DNA of 18,710 nucleotides from Promethearchaeota archaeon (GTDB lineage Archaea; Asgardarchaeota; Lokiarchaeia; Sigynarchaeales; SOKP01), in contig JAEOTJ010000121.1 of NCBI GenBank assembly GCA_016839905.1, positions 1 to 18,710 on the forward strand. The letters are read 5' to 3'. Each line of letters starts with the position of its first letter. The stretch's first letter is position 1. Below the pieces are notes generated by a model. It made no database searches, was not told the origin of the DNA, and worked only from the letters and a program-made list of their open reading frames with translations. The translations under genes were made by a program, and so were the position numbers. Of the stretch, positions 7,206-14,192 are shown piece by piece.

Positions 7206-10200
7206 ATGAAATCAAGCATAAAAATAACCCTCTTGCTATTTTTTGGATTGTTTTTAGCAGTTTCAAACATCTCTAATAATAATAATAATAATAATTTCAG
7301 TACTGACAAAATAAATGACGGACTTAGCGTGGAACACGAAGATAACACGTTTTTGAAGAGTCCGAAACAATCGGGATACTGGGATAATTTCTCATTTATC
7401 CATATTACAGGGAGTAATTGGTCAACTGCGGCAAGTTATGAGTGGTGTAGTGGTAGCGGTTCCAAGAGCAATCCCTATACTATCGAAAATATGACTATAG
7501 ACGCAAGTAGCTCGCCTACTGGAAACGGTATTTGGATAGGTGGTTCCAAAAACGATTATTTTATCATCAGAAATGTTACAGTATACAATGCAGGCAATGG
7601 ACCGTTTGACGCAGGAATCAGATTGCAAAACACTAATAGGGGAAACTTAACAGATAACAATTGTTCAAATAACGGAAATTGGGGTATTGCAATATATTGG
7701 TATAGTGACTTTAACACGATATCGGGAAACACCGCTAACAATAATGCGGATGGGATAGTCTCCACTGTTAGCTGTAACAATAACACGATTTCGGGAAATA
7801 ATGCAAATAACAATACAGACACCGGGATATATTTGTATGATAATTGCACCAACAACACGATTTCGGGAAACACTGCCGCCAATGTTGGGACGACTGACCA
7901 AGATATAGGGATAAGTTTAGAGAGCAATTGCAACAATAACACGATTTCAGGAAACACCGCTTACAATAATGCGTGGTATGGGATACAATTGACTATCAAT
8001 TCCTCCAATAATAAAATTACGGGAAATAATGCCAGTAATTTTGGACCTTATAACCAACAGTGGGGGATATCTATAGAGAGCAATTGTGACAATAACACGA
8101 TTTCGGGAAACACCGCTAACTGGAATTGGGGTGATGCTGGGATATGGTTAGTTTCTGATTGCGACAATAATGTTATTTCAGGAAACACCGTTAACAATAA
8201 TGTTATGGGGACCGGAATTGATTTAAACGGTAATTGTATTAATAACACGATTTCGGGAAACATCATTAACAATAATGATGATGGGATATGGTTGTATGGT
8301 AATTGTGAAAATAACACAATTTCGGGAAACACCATTGACAATAATGGTGGGTACGGGATAAATATAGACCAATATTGCGACAATAACACGATTTCGGGAA
8401 ATAACATAACTTATAATACTCAACACGGGATAAATTTATTCGAGTGCGAAAACATCACAATTTCGGGAAATAACGTCAGCTATAATACGCAAAAAGGGAT
8501 ATATGCGTCTTATCGAAATTACAATACCACAATATCGGGAAATACCATAACTAATAATGGTCAATATGGAATACATATAGAAGGAAGTCATAATATCACA
8601 ATAGTAAAAAATGAAATAAAATATAATGACTGGGAGGGAATATACATCGATAGCGCCAATGGTCATTACATTTTTGATAACAATATAACAAATAATGGGC
8701 AAGCAGGGGCTTATAACGGCATATATTTAGAGGGTTCTGACTGGAATAAGATTATTGGAAACAGAATCAATAATAATACCGACGACGGTATCGAGTTAAA
8801 ATGGAGTTGCTCCCGCAACACGATTTCGGGAAATGATGCTACCAATAACACTCTTTACGGGATAAATTTAGATAGTAACTGTGGCGATAATACGATTTCA
8901 GAAAATAACATAACTGGAAATGACCACGGAATTTACATAACAACTAATTGCGGTGATAACATAATATACGGTAATTCAATTGACAATAGCGACAATGAAG
9001 GCATAGAATTAATTAGTAATTGTAATTATAATACGATCATTGGAAATACCTTGAATAATAACCCTATTGTTGACGGGGGCACAAATAACATTCTTGCCAT
9101 GAATTGCATGAATGATATATACTCAAATCTTTCAATAGATAATGCTAATGGTCCGTGGGGCACATTTACGTGGGAAGAAGTAGTGCAATATGTACCTTGG
9201 ATTGGAAGCGATGGTTCATGGAGCGATCCTTATGTTATTGAGGATCTTAACATTGATGCAGGAGGTTCTGGTTCCGGGATTGCTATAAGTAATTCTAAAA
9301 ATTATTATTTCATAATAAAAAATTGCACGGTTACCCACACGGGAAATAATCCGGGAATACAATTATCGAACACAAATAACGGAACCTTAACAAATAACGA
9401 TTGTTCAGCAAACGGGTGTGGTATTTATTTAAATAATAATTGCGACAATAACACGATTTCAGGAAACATTATTAACAATCATGGCTATTTCGGTGGGACC
9501 GGGATAATTTTAAGCGATCATTGTGACAATAACAAGATTTCAGGAAACACCGCTAACAATAATAATTTTTGTGGGATATGGTTATTGTCATTTTGTGATA
9601 ACAACACGATTTCGGGAAACACCGCTAAGAAGTGTGGTACGACAGGGATAATTTTAATGGATGATTGTATTAATAACACGATTTCGGGAAATACAGCTAA
9701 TAATAATCTGGATTTTGGGATACAATTAATTAGAAGGTGCCACAACAACACAATTTCGGGAAACAATGTCAGTAATGTAGGACTACTTGACCAAAACTTT
9801 GGGATACGTTTAGAACAGAATAGCCATAACAACACGATTTCGGGAAATAACGCCAGCTATAATACGCAATCCGGGATAATTTTGTATGATAATTGCTCCA
9901 ACAACAAAATTACGGGAAATAATGCTACCAATAATGCTGAGAACGGGTTAATATTAACTAATATAGGTTTACCTTGCACCAATAACACTATTTCGGGAAA
10001 TAACTTCAGCTACAATACGCAAAAGGGGATATATTTTTATTCCTATTGCTACAACAACTCAATTTCGGGAAACACCGTTAACTATAACGGGATCGGGATA
10101 TATTTAGATGATAATTGTGATTATAACACGATCTCGGGAAATAACGCAAGCTTTAATCTCAACGTAGGAATATGTTTTTCCACTTATTGTAATAATAACA

Positions 10201-12377
10201 CGATTTCGGGAAATAATGCTTCCAATAATGGGGTGGGGATATTTATGAATGGGAATAGTAACTACAACACAATTTCAGGAAACATTATAAATAACAATAC
10301 ACAAAACGGGATATATATAACGGGGAGTAACAACATGATTTCGGGTAATAATGTAAACTACAACCTCCAGAATGGGATATATCTTGCACTAACCGATAAT
10401 AACAAAATTTTGGGAAACAATGCAAGCTACAACACAGAGTATGGGATATGGGCGGAAGGGTGCAGTACTAATAACCCGATTTTGGGAAATAACGCCAACA
10501 ATAACCAAATCGGGATATTGGTATATCAAAGCAGCGATATTGAGGTTTCAGGAAATAATGTCAACAACAACACTCAATATGGGATATGGTTAAAAGGGAG
10601 TTGCGCCAATTGTTTATTGTATAATAATAAATTTAATAATAATACCATTCACGCTAGGCACGATGGAGGATCGAATTCTTGGAACAATTCAGTTATCGGA
10701 AATTATTGGGATAACTACACGGGATTTGATGTTAACCGAGACGGAATTGGAGATACCCCTTATAGTATTCCCGATATAACAGATTATCTTCCCATTTGGA
10801 CCATAAGCAACAGCAACGTGTCAATTGATTTACCGACTAATAATACGCTCTGGGCCACGCCACCCCCTCTTAAAATTAGAACATTTCATCTATCTAATCA
10901 TTCTAACTGGTATAATGTTTCCGGAAATCCGAATATTGCGTTTCTTCAAAACAATACTCAAGAGAATCTCGATATTAATCTATGGGATAGCCTTGACGAA
11001 GGGCAATTCCAGATTAGCTTTTACTTTAATGATACTTCTGGATTTATATACGATAGTGCGACTTATACTCTATACAAAGATACCCAAGCTCCCATTATTA
11101 CCCTCTCTTCTCCTTCAGATGGAGAATATTTCAGCGTAGCACCTCCTACATATAATGTCCGAGTTGTTGATCAAAATCCATTTACTATGTGGTATTCCTT
11201 AAATAATCTGTATAATATAACCCTTACTACTAATGGAACCTTGAATCTCGGAAATTGGACAGCACTTCCCGAAGGACCTGTAACCCTAAGATTCTATGCA
11301 GTTGACATTTTAGGAAATCTACATACATCCACGATCAACATATTTAAAGATACAAAAAAACCATCTTTAACTATATCAGCGCCTGGAGAGTTGCAGGTAT
11401 ATGTGAACGAAGTACCCGAATTTGATTTAACCATAACTGATGCGAGCCCCTATATTATCTGGTATTCCCTCAATAACGGGAGAAATATTTCTTGTTCTGC
11501 GAGTGGTCGTATAGATGCCGAAGAATGGAATGCTCTTTCCGACGGGATCATAAGAATTAAATTCTATGTGCAAGATGCCGCGGGTAATTTAATAAGCATT
11601 GAATTAGACGTCCAAAAAACCACTATTAACTGGTCCCTAATCTTCATCATAATTGGAGCTGTAGCGCTTGCCGTTGCTGGACTTGGTTTATTAGCCAGAA
11701 GATCTCGGATTAGGACAAGAGAAAGGGATGTGAAAATAGTAGCATTCTTGGAAGGACAGAGGAGTGCGATCACTGAAAACGATATCTCTATTTACAAGGA
11801 ACAACATATCTGTTTAGTCCATAAAGGCAAGATAGATGGAATAAGCTACATCTGTCCAAGTTGTGGCTCCTTTTATTGCATGAAATGTTATGATGCGTTA
11901 AAGGAACTTGAAAATGAGTGCTGGTCGTGCAGAAATCCCTTTGATGCTTCCAAGCCAGTAAAATCATTCGGAAAATATAAGTCAGTGCGGAATATTGATG
12001 ATGGAAAGAAAAGGAAGGGAATAAAGAGATCTATCATAGAAGTAAGCGAGAGAACTAAGTCAACTGAAGATGGAGTGAAAAAGAAAGGATTAACGAAATC
12101 TACCGAGATTATAAAAAAAGCTGACTTGAAAAGAGCTAGTTTAATGGCTACAACCGCCCCTAAACTCAAAGAACCTATTCAAAAGGCACCCTTAAAATCT
12201 CAAACCGAAATCAATCAAATAGAACAAAAAATTGATTATGTAAAGAAGAAGCTTGAAGATATAGAATTCAGTGCAGAAATTGGCCTTATAACAGAGGAAA
12301 AATACCTGAGAAAAAAGGAATCTTTAGAGCCTATATTAAATTCACTTAAGGAGAAGTTGGACCAAATTAAGAAGTAA
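7206..12377 (+). CDS. Giant surface protein: NosD-type right-handed beta-helix, Ig-like repeats, TM helix, cytoplasmic zinc finger and SHOCT-like tail
   Basis: A 1723-residue type I membrane protein. Residues 1-20 are a signal peptide, followed by a poly-Asn run. Two beta-helix modules (about 58-640 and 650-1160) each begin with a similar cap (NPYTIENMTIDA; DPYVIEDLNIDA) and contain about 34 coils in all, built on N-N-T-I-S-G-N, the NosD/CASH pattern. Two Ig-like repeats ending in WYSLNN lie at about 1290-1470, then one membrane helix (about 1476-1497). The cytoplasmic part holds an eight-ligand finger: C1536, H1539, C1550, C1553, C1558, C1561, C1572, C1575, a treble-clef/cross-brace spacing. 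A Lys-rich linker leads to a helical end with a SHOCT-like motif, GLITEEKYLRKKESL (from 1693). Most coils carry Asn-Asn-Thr sequons, so heavy N-glycosylation is plausible. Known helices of this fold bind or cut polysaccharides; no catalytic residues are evident, so adhesion or a structural role is equally possible. Confidence 0.9.
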   Translation: MKSSIKITLLLFFGLFLAVSNISNNNNNNNFSTDKINDGLSVEHEDNTFLKSPKQSGYWDNFSFIHITGSNWSTAASYEWCSGSGSKSNPYTIENMTIDASSSPTGNGIWIGGSKNDYFIIRNVTVYNAGNGPFDAGIRLQNTNRGNLTDNNCSNNGNWGIAIYWYSDFNTISGNTANNNADGIVSTVSCNNNTISGNNANNNTDTGIYLYDNCTNNTISGNTAANVGTTDQDIGISLESNCNNNTISGNTAYNNAWYGIQLTINSSNNKITGNNASNFGPYNQQWGISIESNCDNNTISGNTANWNWGDAGIWLVSDCDNNVISGNTVNNNVMGTGIDLNGNCINNTISGNIINNNDDGIWLYGNCENNTISGNTIDNNGGYGINIDQYCDNNTISGNNITYNTQHGINLFECENITISGNNVSYNTQKGIYASYRNYNTTISGNTITNNGQYGIHIEGSHNITIVKNEIKYNDWEGIYIDSANGHYIFDNNITNNGQAGAYNGIYLEGSDWNKIIGNRINNNTDDGIELKWSCSRNTISGNDATNNTLYGINLDSNCGDNTISENNITGNDHGIYITTNCGDNIIYGNSIDNSDNEGIELISNCNYNTIIGNTLNNNPIVDGGTNNILAMNCMNDIYSNLSIDNANGPWGTFTWEEVVQYVPWIGSDGSWSDPYVIEDLNIDAGGSGSGIAISNSKNYYFIIKNCTVTHTGNNPGIQLSNTNNGTLTNNDCSANGCGIYLNNNCDNNTISGNIINNHGYFGGTGIILSDHCDNNKISGNTANNNNFCGIWLLSFCDNNTISGNTAKKCGTTGIILMDDCINNTISGNTANNNLDFGIQLIRRCHNNTISGNNVSNVGLLDQNFGIRLEQNSHNNTISGNNASYNTQSGIILYDNCSNNKITGNNATNNAENGLILTNIGLPCTNNTISGNNFSYNTQKGIYFYSYCYNNSISGNTVNYNGIGIYLDDNCDYNTISGNNASFNLNVGICFSTYCNNNTISGNNASNNGVGIFMNGNSNYNTISGNIINNNTQNGIYITGSNNMISGNNVNYNLQNGIYLALTDNNKILGNNASYNTEYGIWAEGCSTNNPILGNNANNNQIGILVYQSSDIEVSGNNVNNNTQYGIWLKGSCANCLLYNNKFNNNTIHARHDGGSNSWNNSVIGNYWDNYTGFDVNRDGIGDTPYSIPDITDYLPIWTISNSNVSIDLPTNNTLWATPPPLKIRTFHLSNHSNWYNVSGNPNIAFLQNNTQENLDINLWDSLDEGQFQISFYFNDTSGFIYDSATYTLYKDTQAPIITLSSPSDGEYFSVAPPTYNVRVVDQNPFTMWYSLNNLYNITLTTNGTLNLGNWTALPEGPVTLRFYAVDILGNLHTSTINIFKDTKKPSLTISAPGELQVYVNEVPEFDLTITDASPYIIWYSLNNGRNISCSASGRIDAEEWNALSDGIIRIKFYVQDAAGNLISIELDVQKTTINWSLIFIIIGAVALAVAGLGLLARRSRIRTRERDVKIVAFLEGQRSAITENDISIYKEQHICLVHKGKIDGISYICPSCGSFYCMKCYDALKELENECWSCRNPFDASKPVKSFGKYKSVRNIDDGKKRKGIKRSIIEVSERTKSTEDGVKKKGLTKSTEIIKKADLKRASLMATTAPKLKEPIQKAPLKSQTEINQIEQKIDYVKKKLEDIEFSAEIGLITEEKYLRKKESLEPILNSLKEKLDQIKK
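7275..7295 (+). repeat. (AAT)7 microsatellite coding for poly-Asn
   Basis: Seven AAT units in frame encode seven Asn residues immediately after the signal peptide of the beta-helix protein. A three-base unit changes length without shifting the frame, so variation would alter only the linker. Confidence 0.85.
7711..9060 (+). repeat. Coding repeat array, beta-helix module 1
   Basis: About 18 diverged copies of a roughly 60-75 base unit centred on AACACGATTTCGGGAAA (Asn-Thr-Ile-Ser-Gly-Asn). The core is often identical at the third codon positions, including the codons ACG and TCG, which an AT-rich genome would not be expected to prefer. That points to expansion by duplication or homogenisation by recombination. 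The unit length varies with the number of residues per coil. Confidence 0.8.
9443..10600 (+). repeat. Coding repeat array, beta-helix module 2
   Basis: About 16 further copies of the same AACACGATTTCGGGAAA-centred unit, after a repeat of the module's N-terminal cap near 9159-9420. The two arrays plus caps imply that a whole module was duplicated after, or together with, growth of the coil repeats. The later copies (10320-10600) are more diverged at the core. Confidence 0.8.
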
Positions 12378-12422
12378 TAATTAAATTTAATAATTCTTGC
12401 AATGGAACTATTTTAGTCAAAT

Positions 12423-12596
12423 CTACACTAAATAGCCATTTATTTTGTTAAAATATTCGTCAGGGTCTTCTATTCCAGACTTTAATAGACGCCATTCCTT
12501 TAGGATTTCTAATTCTTTACTGTTATTTTCTAAATAATTTACATCTAAACTTTCTTTAAATCGCATCCAGCAGCCAAGTGCGTCAGTATAATCTTG
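12423..12596 (-). pseudogene. C-terminal remainder of the nucleotidyltransferase, beyond an in-frame TGA
   Basis: The frame of the nucleotidyltransferase stays open for 57 more codons after its TGA (12597-12599) and ends at TAG 12423-12425. The translated stretch looks like real protein, not random sequence: QDYTDALGCWMRFKESLD, then a Leu/Glu-rich helix, KEWRLLKSGIEDPDEYF and NGYLV at the end. It reads as the natural helical C-terminus of this family, where a residue would be expected between KLLYGG and QDYTDALG. A single TGG-to-TGA change (Trp to stop) would explain it. Nothing else is seen between 12378 and 12422. Confidence 0.7.
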
Positions 12597-13058
12597 TCAT
12601 CCACCGTATAAAAGTTTGCTTAAAATAAAATCCTCCTTAGATGCAACCCAACATTCAATACCAAATTTTTTCTCTCTTACTCTTCTTTGAAGTCCTAAAG
12701 GACCCATTTTTTTAAATTTATTTCTTCCAAATCTTTCAATAATATGATTATCATATCTAACAGTATCGCTTTTATCCATGAATTGAATTATTTTTGTTTC
12801 ATCTGCGAGCAACTTAGTAGATATCCAATCTTGAAATGGATTAAATCCATTTTCCTGTAATAAATTGATATAATCATTAATATTTATTTTAGATGAATGA
12901 AAATCTATTGCTAAATCAATATCTCGAGTATCTCTATAATCAGCGTAAATATTTACTAAAATTCCACCAACCAAGTAATATTTAACGTCTTGTGTTTCTT
13001 CTAATACATTAAGAAATTCGATTATTTGCTTTAATGCATTTTTATAATAATTCTCCAT
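12597..13058 (-). CDS. AbiEii/MNT-type nucleotidyltransferase, interrupted by in-frame TGA
   Basis: A 153-residue nucleotidyltransferase of the minimal or AbiEii-like class. YYLVGGILVNIYADYRDTRDIDLAID contains the G31-G32 loop and the metal-binding D46-x-D48 pair; KEDFILSKLLYGG is the conserved block after the catalytic domain. Homologues act as toxins that transfer nucleotides to tRNA or protein, or as antitoxin partners. The ATG directly follows the stop codon of the upstream small gene (TAAATG), so the two are translationally coupled. The frame is broken by TGA right after GG, yet remains coding for 57 more codons, so the intact protein would have 211 residues. The catalytic half is complete, so a shortened product could still be made. 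Alternatives for the TGA are a recent nonsense mutation, readthrough, recoding as selenocysteine, or an assembly error. Confidence 0.75.
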   Translation of the reverse strand: MENYYKNALKQIIEFLNVLEETQDVKYYLVGGILVNIYADYRDTRDIDLAIDFHSSKININDYINLLQENGFNPFQDWISTKLLADETKIIQFMDKSDTVRYDNHIIERFGRNKFKKMGPLGLQRRVREKKFGIECWVASKEDFILSKLLYGG

Positions 13059-13295
13059 TTACTTTTTTCTGCCTCTTATTCTATCATGGAGTTTATACAT
13101 ATCTATAATAATATCCTTTCTGGATTTTTCTGGAAATCTTTCTTGTTCGACTCGCAAATAGTCAATCAACCCTAGTTGATATTTTTCAAGAAAGATGGAT
13201 TCTATAATTTCTAAAGGAGTTCTTTTCATAAAATAAATTCGTGTTTTGAAGTCACGAGCAATTTTTCTTAATTTTATTTTATTAACTCTATCCAA
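13059..13295 (-). CDS. Small hypothetical protein, partner of the nucleotidyltransferase
   Basis: A 78-residue basic protein I do not recognise by family. It has many Arg/Lys residues at both ends (NKIKLRKIARDFKTR; HDRIRGRKK) and is predicted to be mostly helical, without signal peptide, membrane segment or Cys. Its stop codon abuts the ATG of the nucleotidyltransferase gene, the arrangement typical of toxin-antitoxin or abortive-infection pairs in which the small first gene is the antitoxin. The basic composition is compatible with nucleic-acid binding. The role is inferred from position only. Confidence 0.6.
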   Translation of the reverse strand: MDRVNKIKLRKIARDFKTRIYFMKRTPLEIIESIFLEKYQLGLIDYLRVEQERFPEKSRKDIIIDMYKLHDRIRGRKK

Positions 13296-13379
13296 GAATA
13301 ACCACTAAGATTTAATATAGTACTAACTTTATTATTACAATTTATTATATCATCTCTACCTTATTAAAAATGACGCGAA

Positions 13380-13442
13380 TATATAAATATTCCTCGTTGC
13401 TTGGATTTCACGCGTTTTTTTAAAGTTAATACCACTATTAAC
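13380..13442 (-). promoter_or_regulatory. Candidate promoter and inverted repeat upstream of the nucleotidyltransferase operon
   Basis: On the minus strand an ATTTATATA element (13380-13388) lies about 85 bases before the start codon at 13295. Further upstream at 13425-13442 is a perfect inverted repeat, GTTAATA-CCAC-TATTAAC, a possible operator or the 3' hairpin of the parE transcript. A related GTTAATACACTTGTTAA follows at about 13459. No gene lies in 13296-13496. Confidence 0.3.
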
Positions 13443-13496
13443 AAATTGATATAGGAGAGTTAATACACTTGTTAAAGTTTGCAGTTTAATTGGAGA

Positions 13497-13802
13497 TCAT
13501 AGAAGAAAATCATAACGCCGATGTCCATGCAATACTCGTCTAATTTCTATGATTTTATCTTTAACAACATAAAAAACTAAATATTGACGGATAATTAACA
13601 TGCGATAACCCAGCTTTTCTAAACGCTCATCTTTTGGAATTGTCCCTAAATAAGGAAATTCAGCAAGTTGCGATATTTTCTCGTCAATTTCATCAATGAG
13701 ACCTGATACAGCAGTTATATTATCTCTCTTAATATATTCTATAATATCTTCAAGATCTTGCTGTGCTATTGTTAGATATTCAATGACAAATTTCTCATTC
13801 AT
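13497..13802 (-). CDS. ParE/RelE-superfamily toxin
   Basis: A 101-residue toxin of the RelE/ParE fold. The N-terminal YLTIAQQDLEDIIEYI helix, the FPYLGTIPKDER loop, the YRMLIIRQYLVFYVV strands and the ending IIEIRRVLHGHRRYDFLL are the standard family pattern (A..DL..I..YI; FP..G; R.L....Y.I.Y......I.I..V.H..R). ParE toxins inhibit gyrase and RelE toxins cleave mRNA; the sequence favours ParE-like but does not decide the target. The start overlaps the antitoxin gene by 8 bases, so both are made from one transcript. The protein is full-length and shows no lesion. Confidence 0.85.
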   Translation of the reverse strand: MNEKFVIEYLTIAQQDLEDIIEYIKRDNITAVSGLIDEIDEKISQLAEFPYLGTIPKDERLEKLGYRMLIIRQYLVFYVVKDKIIEIRRVLHGHRRYDFLL

Positions 13803-14061
13803 GAAGTCGATTCCTCAAATTAGAAATCATTTTCGCATGATTAATGCGTCCATCAGGAGTAGCACTTTGTAATTCTGCAACTCCAAGTTTCCGATATAAT
13901 TCTAAAAGTGCTTCTATCTGCTCATACTTAGCAATACTCATAATAACGAGATCTCCATGACCATTTTTTGTAATGAAAACTGGCTCGCCATTTTTGTGAC
14001 AAATTTCAGAAATTTCATTAAAATTGTTCCGAAGGTCAGAAATTGGTTTTATAATTGGCAT
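13795..14061 (-). CDS. Phd/YefM-family antitoxin
   Basis: An 88-residue antitoxin. The N-terminus PIIKPISDLRNNFNEISEICHKNGEPVFITKNGHGDLVIMSI is the Phd/YefM DNA-binding fold (I.....LR.n...i.......P..iTknG....vlm....Y). The C-terminal tail (ATPDGRINHAKMISNLRNRLHE) would wrap the toxin. It is the first gene of the pair and should neutralise the downstream ParE-like toxin and repress its own promoter with it. The start ATG lies just behind a promoter region with a near-palindrome. Confidence 0.85.
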   Translation of the reverse strand: MPIIKPISDLRNNFNEISEICHKNGEPVFITKNGHGDLVIMSIAKYEQIEALLELYRKLGVAELQSATPDGRINHAKMISNLRNRLHE

Positions 14062-14076
14062 CTTCTATCTATTTAT

Positions 14077-14101
14077 ATCATAATTGTGATAATATTTATA
14101 C
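14077..14101 (-). promoter_or_regulatory. Candidate promoter/operator of the phd-parE operon
   Basis: A near-perfect palindrome ATCATAATTGTGAT (14077-14090, one mismatched pair) lies 16 bases upstream of the antitoxin ATG, next to an AT-rich element that reads GTATAAATATTATC on the minus strand (14088-14101). A palindrome between the TATA element and the start codon is where an autoregulating Phd-type complex would bind. Confidence 0.4.
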
Positions 14102-14173
14102 TTTTAGAGTGATAAAAAATAATATGATACCTTAAAAACAGTATTTTTATTGATGATTACTTATGGAACCAAT

Positions 14174-14190
14174 AAAAAAAAAGGAAAAAA
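14174..14190 (-). terminator. T-run terminator after cdhD
   Basis: On the minus strand T6-CC-T9 begins three bases after the cdhD stop codon, a good archaeal U-tract terminator. It suggests cdhD is transcribed without the toxin-antitoxin genes downstream. Confidence 0.5.
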
Positions 14191-14192
14191 TT

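Noticed and set aside
7275..7295. AAT microsatellite as a phase-variation switch
   Set aside because: A three-base unit cannot shift the frame; it can only change the length of the Asn run.
7422..9835. Several minus-strand open frames rich in FPEIVLL repeats
   Set aside because: They are mirror images of the N-N-T-I-S-G-N coding repeats of the beta-helix gene and have no ribosome-binding sites.
7711..10600. Possible CRISPR array, because a short motif recurs at 60-75 base spacing
   Set aside because: The spacers are themselves similar, spacing varies in multiples of three, and the whole stretch is one open reading frame.
10825..11139. Plus-strand frame of 104 codons inside the beta-helix gene
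   Set aside because: It is a different frame of the well-supported Ig-like region and has no start signals.
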